Shown here piece after piece: positions 7,160-13,260 of a DNA stretch of 18,024 nucleotides; the stretch's first letter is position 1, and each line of letters starts with the position of its first letter. This DNA comes from Deltaproteobacteria bacterium UBA6930. GTDB taxonomy: Bacteria > Myxococcota_A > UBA9160 > UBA6930. The position numbers and the translations under genes are program-made. Where the stretch lies: positions 5,835 to 23,858 of the forward strand of contig DKAI01000101.1 of NCBI GenBank assembly GCA_002450755.1, given 5' to 3'. The notes below the pieces were generated by a model. It worked only from the letters and a program-made list of their open reading frames with translations, was not told the DNA's origin and did not search any database.

Positions 7160-7972
7160 ATGGCTAAGAAGAATAAAGGAATCAATGAGGAAATAAGCGA
7201 TCAGATAGATCTCTCCGAGTCGTCCGGACGCGGCGCCAAAGGTAAAGTCGGATGGGGAGTGGTGCCAAGATTATCCGAGTTAAGAATGCGAATTGTATGG
7301 ATTCTCCTTTCTTGGTTTTTCTTTAGCTTGATTGCGTGGCTGTTCAAATCGACAATAGCGAGTTTATTGTTTTCTCCGGCCATTGAGGCGCTTGGCAATG
7401 AAGCTTCTCTGCAAGCTCTAGCACCAACTGAAATCTTTTTTACTTATCTAAAAATTTCTTTGATGGCTGGCTTTGGCGCGAGTCTGCCGGTTTTTTTCTG
7501 GCAGCTTTGTCAGTTTCTTCGATCCATTACCAGTGTAGGTCATTGGATGGGAAGTCTTGCCTTCGCCATTGTTTCTACCCTTCTGTTTCTTGGTGGAGGA
7601 GCCTTTGGTCAGATTCTGGCGTTTCCGTTTATTTTTGAATTCCTTTCGTCTTTTTCTTCGCAGTACGTCGAAGCTGTATGGTCGGTTCGGGAAGTGTTTC
7701 TCTTATCGTTACGGCTTATTCTTGCATTTGGGATTGGTTTTGAAATTCCCTTGATCGTTTTTGCAGCAGTTGCGAGCGGTTTAGTGGATGCTAAGCAACT
7801 GTGGAGGCTCACACCTTACGGGATTCTTGGTTCTTTTGTGATTTCGGCGCTCCTAACGCCGCCTGACCTAATAAGTCAGCTGCTACTCGCGATTCCGCTT
7901 TCGATTCTTTATTTGTTGGGGGTGCTCGCCGGGACCATTTTTAACCGGCGTCGTCGCCCCCCCTCGGATTGA
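7160..7972 (+). CDS. tatC: Sec-independent protein translocase TatC, divergent
   Basis: TatC is the polytopic receptor of the twin-arginine translocase and binds RR signal peptides with TatB. This one has 270 residues. Seen: a charged N-terminal extension (1-36), the RLSELRMR motif with Glu40 and Arg42 matching the conserved signal-peptide-binding pair, LAPTEIFFTYLKIS (87-100), GFEIPLIVF with Glu195 in TM4, and TPPDLISQLLLAIP (233-246) leading into TM6. About six hydrophobic segments are visible. Odd: the periplasmic loop that normally reads APGLYxxE is here RSITSVGHWMGS, lacking both the Pro and the Glu. No tatA or tatB neighbours it. AAGGCGG sits almost on the ATG. The 3' end overlaps the convergent PGPGW gene. 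Confidence 0.9.
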   Translation: MAKKNKGINEEISDQIDLSESSGRGAKGKVGWGVVPRLSELRMRIVWILLSWFFFSLIAWLFKSTIASLLFSPAIEALGNEASLQALAPTEIFFTYLKISLMAGFGASLPVFFWQLCQFLRSITSVGHWMGSLAFAIVSTLLFLGGGAFGQILAFPFIFEFLSSFSSQYVEAVWSVREVFLLSLRLILAFGIGFEIPLIVFAAVASGLVDAKQLWRLTPYGILGSFVISALLTPPDLISQLLLAIPLSILYLLGVLAGTIFNRRRRPPSD

Positions 7973-8191
7973 TTGACCTGCTCTTTTGACTTTTTGGAGC
8001 CATACCTTTGCAAAGGAAAACTCCAGAGACAAAATGGCGAGACCCGCCGGAATTACGACGAATGCAGGCCCTGGAAGAAAGAGGAGCGCGATTCCAAAAA
8101 GGACAACGGTTGTTCCGACGACCGCCACGACGACCTTCCGCGCGTTCTTATAGCCTTTTTCGAGTATTTTTCGGGGCACGTTTAATCGCAT
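7883..8191 (-). CDS. PGPGW-type small transmembrane protein
   Basis: This 102-residue membrane protein of unknown function matches the PGPGW family pattern. Seen: a basic N-terminus (KGYKNARK), a first hydrophobic helix (about 20-38), the short LPGPAFVVIPAGLAIL segment (39-54) with the family's PGP turn, then EFSFAKVWLQKVKR (57-70), and a long polar basic tail (71-102). Homologues usually end soon after the second helix, so the last 30 residues are atypical; this tail is the part that overlaps tatC (7883-7972) tail to tail. A run of seven C at 7956-7962 lies within the overlap and is a place where a sequencing indel could change both C-termini. No clear SD. Role unknown, possibly envelope-associated. 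Confidence 0.72.
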   Translation of the reverse strand: MRLNVPRKILEKGYKNARKVVVAVVGTTVVLFGIALLFLPGPAFVVIPAGLAILSLEFSFAKVWLQKVKRAGQSIRGGATTPVKNGPGEHPQQIKNRKRNRE

Positions 8192-8238
8192 TCTGAGGTA
8201 GTCTACCCCTGAGCTAAAGGAAACCTAATAGCAAGATT

Positions 8239-8318
8239 CCTGCCATATTCTGGAGGGAATCCAGAAACTTTCCCAAGGGAACAGACTATCAAAAAGACCC
8301 GAGGGTCCGTCTGGCAGG
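8239..8318 (+). other. Potentially structured leader upstream of the HMG-CoA-synthase-like gene
   Basis: The 165-base gap between the PGPGW gene and the next start contains nested complementarity: CCTGC (8239-8243) with GCAGG (8314-8318) enclosing a 7-bp hairpin TTCTGGA/TCCAGAA (8248-8266, GGGAA loop), a small TCCC/GGGA hairpin (8271-8280) and CAGAC/GTCTG (8282-8286/8309-8313) capped by GACC/GGTC. Together these would form a closed multi-branched fold ending 38 bases before the start. It does not match a riboswitch known to me. It could be a leader RNA or chance. Confidence 0.25.
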
Positions 8319-8345
8319 TTTCTTTGTTAAGTTATGGATTGATCC

Positions 8346-8350
8346 GGAGG
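8346..8350 (+). promoter_or_regulatory. Shine-Dalgarno GGAGG deciding the ATG at 8357
   Basis: GGAGG is 6 bases from ATG 8357, the codon at which the family's MRGIAGYGVYLP N-terminus begins. The longer frame from TTG 8324 has no SD. Confidence 0.7.
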
Positions 8351-8356
8351 GCTGGA

Positions 8357-9763
8357 ATGCGAGGAATTGCGGGTTACGGAGTATATCTTCCGCACTATAG
8401 GCTAGATAGAAGCCGAATTAGACAAACCTTGGGGCAAGGTGGGGGTAAGGGCACTCGAGCGGTCGCCTCTTACGACGAGGACACCACGTCCATGGCGGTT
8501 GAAGCTGCCCGCTCTTGTCTGCGAAACTCAAGCGTAAAGCCATCTTCATTGCTTTTTTCTACCACGAACCCCGCTTATCTCGATAAAACCAACGCAAACA
8601 CAATTCATGCCGCACTGGACTTAGACGAAAATACTTTCGCTGCAGATCTCGGCGGCGCACCAAGGTCTGCGATTGCCGCCGCGCGTGCAGCGTTTCGGAT
8701 GCCAGGCACGAATCTCGTGATTGCCTCGGACTTGCGGGTGGGGATGCCCTCTGGAAAAGATGAAAGTGATGGCGGCGATGGAGCAGTTGCTCTGCTTTTG
8801 GCCGACAACGAGTCACAACCAGTTATTGCAGAATTCGTGGCGTCCGGTACTAGCACTGGCGAATTCCTGGATAGGTGGAGAGTCCCGGGCGATCCGACCT
8901 CCAAGGTCTGGGAAGAACGATTCGGAGAAGGAATTTACTTAGAGCATGTAAAGAATGCTTTAGATCAAGCGCTTTCCGCTGCTGATTTGTCGGTTGACGA
9001 GTTGTCGAAGGTCATAATAAATGGTCTCCATGGAAGGGCATGTCGTGGCGCTTCTAAAATGATTGGTGCTAAGCCGGATGCTTTCGTAGACGACTTAACG
9101 TCGAAGATCGGAAACACAGGTTCGGCTCATGCCTACTTACTTCTGGCTTCAGTCCTTGATCAAGCAGAACCGAATGAAGTTATTGCTATTGTAAACTTGG
9201 CCGATGGTTGCGATGTGACCATCCTAAGAACGACAGATGCGATATCGGAGTATCAGCCAGAAAAAACAGTGGCTCAAGTTGTTTCCGAGGGGAATGACTC
9301 ACTTGATTACTCACTTTACCTATCTTGGAGGGGATTTCTTGATAGGGAGCCTCCACGTCGCCCAGATCCTATCCGTCCGGCAGCTCCGCCTTCCGGTAGG
9401 GCCGAGGACTGGAAGTATGCCTTCGTAGGGTCGAAAGATCGCGAAAGCGGTGCAATCCACCTTCCGCCTCAAAGAACGTCAATGAAAGGCGGAAATGTAG
9501 ACGATATGGAGCGCATCCGGATGGCAGATACACCTGCGACGATTGCAACTTTTACAATTGATAGGCTTGCCTACTCACTTAGTCCTCCGATGGTCGTGGC
9601 AGTGATTGATTTCGACGGTGGCGGAAGATTTCGCTGTGAAATGACAGACGTCGATCCCGATAACGTTCATATTGGAGACCGTGTGGCAATGACGTTTCGG
9701 AGGCTTTTTACTGCGGATGGAGTACACAATTATTTCTGGAAGGCTCGCCCAATTGCTGGGTAA
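8357..9763 (+). CDS. HMG-CoA-synthase-like protein fused to a DUF35/OB-fold domain
   Basis: This 468-residue two-domain protein starts with GIAGYGVYLPHYRL, typical of HMG-CoA synthase and OleA/KASIII-like condensing enzymes. Residues 1 to about 330 form the thiolase-fold part: SDGGDGAVALLL (137-148), LHGRACRGASK (224-234) at the usual HxP-K histidine site, and GNTGSA (252-257). The segment that should carry the nucleophilic Cys reads DLGGAPRSAIAA (97-108), with no Cys. Residues about 350-468 form a DUF35-type domain; its rubredoxin-like Zn ribbon is degenerate, with GSKDRESGAIHLPP (358-371) where homologues have two Cys. It is followed 24 bases later by a thiolase gene. It resembles the archaeal thiolase/HMGCS/DUF35 complex with two parts fused. 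Classical HMG-CoA synthase activity is doubtful. Confidence 0.85.
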   Translation: MRGIAGYGVYLPHYRLDRSRIRQTLGQGGGKGTRAVASYDEDTTSMAVEAARSCLRNSSVKPSSLLFSTTNPAYLDKTNANTIHAALDLDENTFAADLGGAPRSAIAAARAAFRMPGTNLVIASDLRVGMPSGKDESDGGDGAVALLLADNESQPVIAEFVASGTSTGEFLDRWRVPGDPTSKVWEERFGEGIYLEHVKNALDQALSAADLSVDELSKVIINGLHGRACRGASKMIGAKPDAFVDDLTSKIGNTGSAHAYLLLASVLDQAEPNEVIAIVNLADGCDVTILRTTDAISEYQPEKTVAQVVSEGNDSLDYSLYLSWRGFLDREPPRRPDPIRPAAPPSGRAEDWKYAFVGSKDRESGAIHLPPQRTSMKGGNVDDMERIRMADTPATIATFTIDRLAYSLSPPMVVAVIDFDGGGRFRCEMTDVDPDNVHIGDRVAMTFRRLFTADGVHNYFWKARPIAG

Positions 9764-9787
9764 CAAAAGCAGCCAGGAGGAGAAAGT

Positions 9788-10978
9788 ATGTCATCGAATG
9801 GAATAAAAGATCGCGTAGCCATCGTAGGGATGGGTTGCACATCGTTTGGAGAACACTGGGACAAAAGTTCTGACGACTTGCTGGTTGATGCAACCGAGGA
9901 GTGCTTTAACAGTTCGGGAATTAACAAGGATGACGTAGATGCTTTTTGGTTGGGCACCATGGCTTCGGGTGTAAGTGGTTTAGCATTATCGGGGCCTTTG
10001 CAGTTGGACTACAAGCCGGTAACTAGGTTGGAGAACATGTGCGCGACCGGCTCAGAAGCATTTCGTAATGCTGCCTACGCAGTAGCATCGGGTGCATACG
10101 ACATCGTTATGGCTGTAGGTGTGGAAAAGTTGAAGGACTCGGGATATTCGGGACTTGTAGTTCAAGACCCACCCAACGACGGAACTCTTCCCGCAATGAC
10201 GCCTCCGGCGACGTTCAGCCTCTTGGCGCCCGCCTATCAAGAAAAGTACGGTCTGACGGACGAGGAGTTGAGGGATGCTCTGGCCCACATTGCTTGGAAA
10301 AATCATGCGAACGGTGCGCTTAACCCCAGAGCTCAGTTTCAAAAAGAGGTTGGAAAGGATGCGATTTGCCAATCTCCATTGGTGGCCGGGAAGCTAGGCA
10401 TATTTGACTGTTCTGGCGTTTCAGACGGATCGGCCTGCGCAATTTTGGTTAGGGAAGAGGACGCGCATAAGTACACGGACAAACCAATTTATGTAAAGGC
10501 ATTATCCTTCGCATCGGGACCGGCAACTGGTGGGATCGATAGCACGTACGATTACACGACCTTCCGAGAGGTTGTAGCCTCGGCGAAGGATGCCTATAAG
10601 CAGGCTGGTGTGCAAAATCCTCGCCAAGAGATTGCGATGGCCGAAGTGCACGACTGTTTTACTCCGACTGAAATGGTCCTGATGGAGGACATGCAGTTCT
10701 GCGCTCGTGGTACATCCTGGAAAGAAGCCCTCGACGGCACGTTCGATTTGCACGGAGAGCTTCCAATCAATCCCGATGGTGGTTTAAAGAGCTTCGGCCA
10801 TCCTATCGGAGCTTCCGGTTTGAGGATGATGTTTGAAAATTGGCTGCAGTTACGAGGGGAAGCTCCATCGGAGCGACAGATTGACAATGGCAAAACTCTT
10901 GGAATGACCCACAACCTTGGTGGTCAGCCAGGGGCGTGTGTCTCCTTCGTGTCGATTGTGGGAGCAGAAAAAGGCTGA
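9788..10978 (+). CDS. Thiolase family protein (acetyl-CoA acetyltransferase/SCP2-thiolase-like)
   Basis: This 396-residue enzyme starts at ATG 9788 behind a strong AGGAGGAG SD. Seen: the acyl-accepting Cys85 in ENMCATGSEAFR, GVEKLKD (111-117), VSDGSACAIL (211-220), HDCFTPTE (288-295) and the active-site His338 in FGHPIGASG (336-344). The C-terminal thiolase Cys motif CxGGG is replaced by HNLGGQPGACVSF (375-387), as in SCP2/nonspecific-lipid-transfer type thiolases and partners of DUF35 proteins. Condensation of acetyl-CoA or thiolysis of a 3-oxoacyl-CoA are both possible. Because its predecessor carries a DUF35-like domain, the two products probably form a complex. It is the last gene before a convergent LLM oxidoreductase. 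Confidence 0.93.
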   Translation: MSSNGIKDRVAIVGMGCTSFGEHWDKSSDDLLVDATEECFNSSGINKDDVDAFWLGTMASGVSGLALSGPLQLDYKPVTRLENMCATGSEAFRNAAYAVASGAYDIVMAVGVEKLKDSGYSGLVVQDPPNDGTLPAMTPPATFSLLAPAYQEKYGLTDEELRDALAHIAWKNHANGALNPRAQFQKEVGKDAICQSPLVAGKLGIFDCSGVSDGSACAILVREEDAHKYTDKPIYVKALSFASGPATGGIDSTYDYTTFREVVASAKDAYKQAGVQNPRQEIAMAEVHDCFTPTEMVLMEDMQFCARGTSWKEALDGTFDLHGELPINPDGGLKSFGHPIGASGLRMMFENWLQLRGEAPSERQIDNGKTLGMTHNLGGQPGACVSFVSIVGAEKG

Positions 10979-10994
10979 TCACATGGTTGCTAAG

Positions 10995-11031
10995 GTTGCA
11001 TCATCTCTTTTAGAGAGGGATCGAGTGCAAC
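10995..11031. terminator. Stem-loop between convergent genes, possible bidirectional terminator
   Basis: In the 56-base gap between the thiolase stop and the LLM stop, GTTGCA (10995-11000) pairs with TGCAAC (11026-11031), enclosing a second hairpin TCTCT/AGAGA (11004-11016). There is no proper U-tract on either strand, so a factor-independent terminator is only suggested by position and symmetry. Confidence 0.35.
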
Positions 11032-11034
11032 GTT

Positions 11035-12072
11035 TCAGTCCTCTTTTGATAGGCTAGCCATAAGGTCAATGGCCTCTTCTTGGTCTGTGATTACCAGGAG
11101 GCCCGTAGCACCGGACGCCTTCCAAGGTAGGTAGCGGTTCTTTATCCGATCTTTTGGTCCCACAAGACACATTTCGTCGACATATTCATCAGGGATTGCC
11201 TCCGCGGCCTCGGTCTTTCTTCCGGCCAAGTAGAGGTCTTGGACATTTTGAGCAGTTTCTGAGTAACCTCTTAGAATCATCGCATCTTTATGAAAGTTTT
11301 TGTGTCTGTGCCCCATCCCACCCACATAGAGTGCAATATTCGGCTTGTACGAAGCTAAAGTCTGGCGGATCTCACCGGTTATCTTTACCGGTACCCTTGC
11401 AAAAATATCCAGATCTTTGAGTGTTCTACCATCTGCTCGTCTAGCAAGGCCAATTTCTAGCCAAGGTTGAAACGTTTTCATCGAGCCAGGAACGAAATTG
11501 AGAGGCAACCAGCCGTCCGCGATTTCGCCCGTTAATTTGACATTGATTTCAGAGCCGGTGCCGAGCCAAATTGGTAAATCGGGATCTATGTGCAAAATAG
11601 ATCGTAGGGGCTTGCCTAGTCCCGTGGAACCTTCCCCGACGAAAGGTAAAGAGATTTCCCTGCCTTGGTGCGTCACCGGTTCATTTCGCTCGAATACTTT
11701 TCTCATAATATTGACATAATCTTTTATACGGTGATAAGGCTTCCCCCATGGCTCCCCATACCACCCCTCTACGATCTGTGGTCCCGAAACTCCGACGCCG
11801 CAAATAGTTCTTCCGCCACCTGCAAGGGAGTCTAGAGTTCCTATCGCCATTGCAGCAGCAGCGGCAGATCGGGCTGCGACTTGAATAACGGCGGTACCTA
11901 ACTTTATCTTGGTCGTCTTGCCTGCTAGGTAGGCAAGGGGAGTTATAGCATCTGATCCGTAAGCTTCTGCTGTCCACACGGAATGGAATCCGAGACGCTC
12001 AGCGAGTAGGATTCTTTGCGTTGGAATATCTAATCTTGCTCCGGAATAACCCAGACTCAAGGCAAGTTTCAT
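11035..12072 (-). CDS. LLM-class F420-type oxidoreductase
   Basis: This 345-residue TIM-barrel oxidoreductase belongs to the luciferase-like monooxygenase superfamily. Seen: MKLALSLGYSG at the N-terminus, AERLGFHSVWTAEAYGSDAITPLAYLAG (24-51), KIKLGTAVIQVAARSAAAAAM (55-75), LDSLAGGGRTICGVGVSG (80-97) and PIWLGTGSEINVKLTGEIADGWLP in the C-terminal half. These match the family usually annotated F420-dependent (methylene-tetrahydromethanopterin-reductase-like); F420 versus FMN use cannot be settled here. The start is placed at ATG 12072, with GGAG 5 bases upstream, because homology begins there; a longer frame from 12147 would overlap birA. It follows birA on the same strand after 19 bases, so the two are probably cotranscribed. 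Substrate unknown. Confidence 0.9.
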   Translation of the reverse strand: MKLALSLGYSGARLDIPTQRILLAERLGFHSVWTAEAYGSDAITPLAYLAGKTTKIKLGTAVIQVAARSAAAAAMAIGTLDSLAGGGRTICGVGVSGPQIVEGWYGEPWGKPYHRIKDYVNIMRKVFERNEPVTHQGREISLPFVGEGSTGLGKPLRSILHIDPDLPIWLGTGSEINVKLTGEIADGWLPLNFVPGSMKTFQPWLEIGLARRADGRTLKDLDIFARVPVKITGEIRQTLASYKPNIALYVGGMGHRHKNFHKDAMILRGYSETAQNVQDLYLAGRKTEAAEAIPDEYVDEMCLVGPKDRIKNRYLPWKASGATGLLVITDQEEAIDLMASLSKED

Positions 12073-12077
12073 TTGAT

Positions 12078-12081
12078 CTCC
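12078..12081 (-). promoter_or_regulatory. Shine-Dalgarno GGAG deciding the LLM oxidoreductase start
   Basis: On the minus strand GGAG is 5 bases from ATG 12072, supporting the start outside birA rather than the longer overlapping frame. Confidence 0.6.
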
Positions 12082-12091
12082 GTTCAGCTGT

Positions 12092-13087
12092 TTAACGACC
12101 CGGCGGGCGAAGAGTGACGTCGCCTGCAAAGAATGTTTTTGTTTCACCGGTACTAGTTGTTATCAATAGCGCACCTGAATCAGCTATTCCTTGAATTTTT
12201 CCCCGGTTCAAACTCCCATCGAAGTCGCTTATATGAACGTCTTTTCCGTTCATATGGAAATAACGTTCGTAGTCGGATCGAATGGCGGAGAATCCCTCCG
12301 CGAGATGTTGCTCTATTACATTTTCAAGATGAAAATATAATGTTTGAGTAAAAGCAATTCGGTCGATCGGTCGATTGAATGAACTACACAAGCTGGTAGC
12401 AAGGTCGCGAAAATCTTTTGGCATATCCTCTCGAGGAGTATTTAAGTTAACCCCGATTCCCAATACTATAAAGGAGACTTGGTTATCGTCTACCTTGGAT
12501 TCGGGTAAAATTCCTGAGACTTTTAATCCGTCGATGAGAACGTCATTGGGCCATTTGATTCCAATTCGCTTGGAATCTTTAAGTACTTCGTTGATTGCGT
12601 CGGCTACTGCGACACCCGCAGAGAGCATTAACGTGGGTAGGTGCTGAGCTTGCATCGATGTTCGAAGAACGATCGATGTATAGAGATTGCTTCTCGGAGG
12701 AGAAAAGAAAGATCGGCCTCTTCTGCCTCTCCCCGCAGTTTGAGCTTCTGCAGTTATCGTTGCACCATGGGGAGCTCCTTCTTCGGCCCATTTAAACGCC
12801 TCGTTGTTTGTTGATTCGACTTCTTCGAAGTGGCGATACGATTGTGCAAGCCAACGTGTTTTAAGGCCATGGAGAATTTCTTGAGGAAAAAGACGATCAG
12901 GAATAGAAGAGAGGCAATACCCGGTCCCAGCATCCCCCGGGATTTCGTAGCCTTCCTTTCTGAGTGATTTAACATAGTTATGGACTTGAGCTCTTGATAC
13001 GCCAAGTGCTCCTGCGAGGGTGACGCCCGATAGAAACTCTTCAGCCTTTCGCAGGATTGCTAGAGCTTTTAGCGGACCGTCTCTCAA
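12092..13087 (-). CDS. birA: Bifunctional biotin-protein ligase / biotin operon repressor BirA
   Basis: This 331-residue protein makes biotinyl-5'-AMP, transfers biotin to carboxylases, and in the holo form represses biotin genes. Seen: an N-terminal winged helix-turn-helix (about 1-62: LKALAILRKAEEFLSG, then VTLAGALGVSRAQVHNYVKSLRKEGYEI), the adenylate loop GRGRRGR (119-125), KWPNDVLIDGLKVSGILPES (178-197), GIGVNLN (210-216) and the C-terminal SH3-like cap ending in GDVTLRP. Presence of the HTH makes it the group II (repressor) type. The start is TTG 13087, with GGAG 6 bases upstream; the TTG at 13099 overlaps that SD. It is first in a unit with the LLM gene. Its likely target is the inverted repeat at 4980-5013. 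Confidence 0.95.
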   Translation of the reverse strand: MRDGPLKALAILRKAEEFLSGVTLAGALGVSRAQVHNYVKSLRKEGYEIPGDAGTGYCLSSIPDRLFPQEILHGLKTRWLAQSYRHFEEVESTNNEAFKWAEEGAPHGATITAEAQTAGRGRRGRSFFSPPRSNLYTSIVLRTSMQAQHLPTLMLSAGVAVADAINEVLKDSKRIGIKWPNDVLIDGLKVSGILPESKVDDNQVSFIVLGIGVNLNTPREDMPKDFRDLATSLCSSFNRPIDRIAFTQTLYFHLENVIEQHLAEGFSAIRSDYERYFHMNGKDVHISDFDGSLNRGKIQGIADSGALLITTSTGETKTFFAGDVTLRPPGR

Positions 13088-13093
13088 AATTTT

Positions 13094-13097
13094 CTCC
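13094..13097 (-). promoter_or_regulatory. Shine-Dalgarno GGAG deciding the birA TTG start
   Basis: GGAG on the minus strand is 6 bases from TTG 13087. The alternative TTG at 13099 overlaps it and lacks its own SD. Confidence 0.6.
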
Positions 13098-13198
13098 AAG
13101 AAGGTAATTCGTTTACGGTGTCAGCATAGCCTTTACAATTCTCTCGGCTATTACAGGGTGTGATCGCTGTCGTTTTCGGTTTACAGAGGAGCTACTCC

Positions 13199-13237
13199 AT
13201 GGGAACCTTGAGTAGGAGGGTTTTTGAAACCTGCTAA
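13199..13237 (+). CDS. Possible 12-codon leader peptide upstream of the molybdopterin dehydrogenase gene
   Basis: ATG 13199 is preceded by AGAGGAG with a 7-base spacer, a better SD arrangement than most genes in the window. It encodes MGTLSRRVFETC and stops at TAA 13235-13237, 23 bases before the next start at 13261. A small hairpin GGTTT/AAACC (13219-13231) lies over its end. It could be a leader peptide, a remnant of a start region, or chance. No family is recognised. It lies in the 173-base gap between birA and the molybdopterin gene, which otherwise shows no clear promoter. Confidence 0.25.
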   Translation: MGTLSRRVFETC

Positions 13238-13260
13238 GAATTTACGTGAGGGGAGATCGT

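Noticed and set aside
7098..7196. Small ORF of 32 residues upstream of and overlapping tatC, with an SD-like GGGG before its ATG
   Set aside because: It overlaps the tatC start in another frame, matches no family I know and the SD is weak; chance is more likely.
7973..8196. Two plus-strand ORFs opposite the PGPGW gene
   Set aside because: Composition is highly charged and low in structure, whereas the minus frame has clear membrane helices and the PGP motif.
13178..13186. GGTTTACAG, close to a BirA right half-site, upstream of birA
   Set aside because: No complementary left half at the needed spacing was found, so birA autoregulation by this site is not supported.
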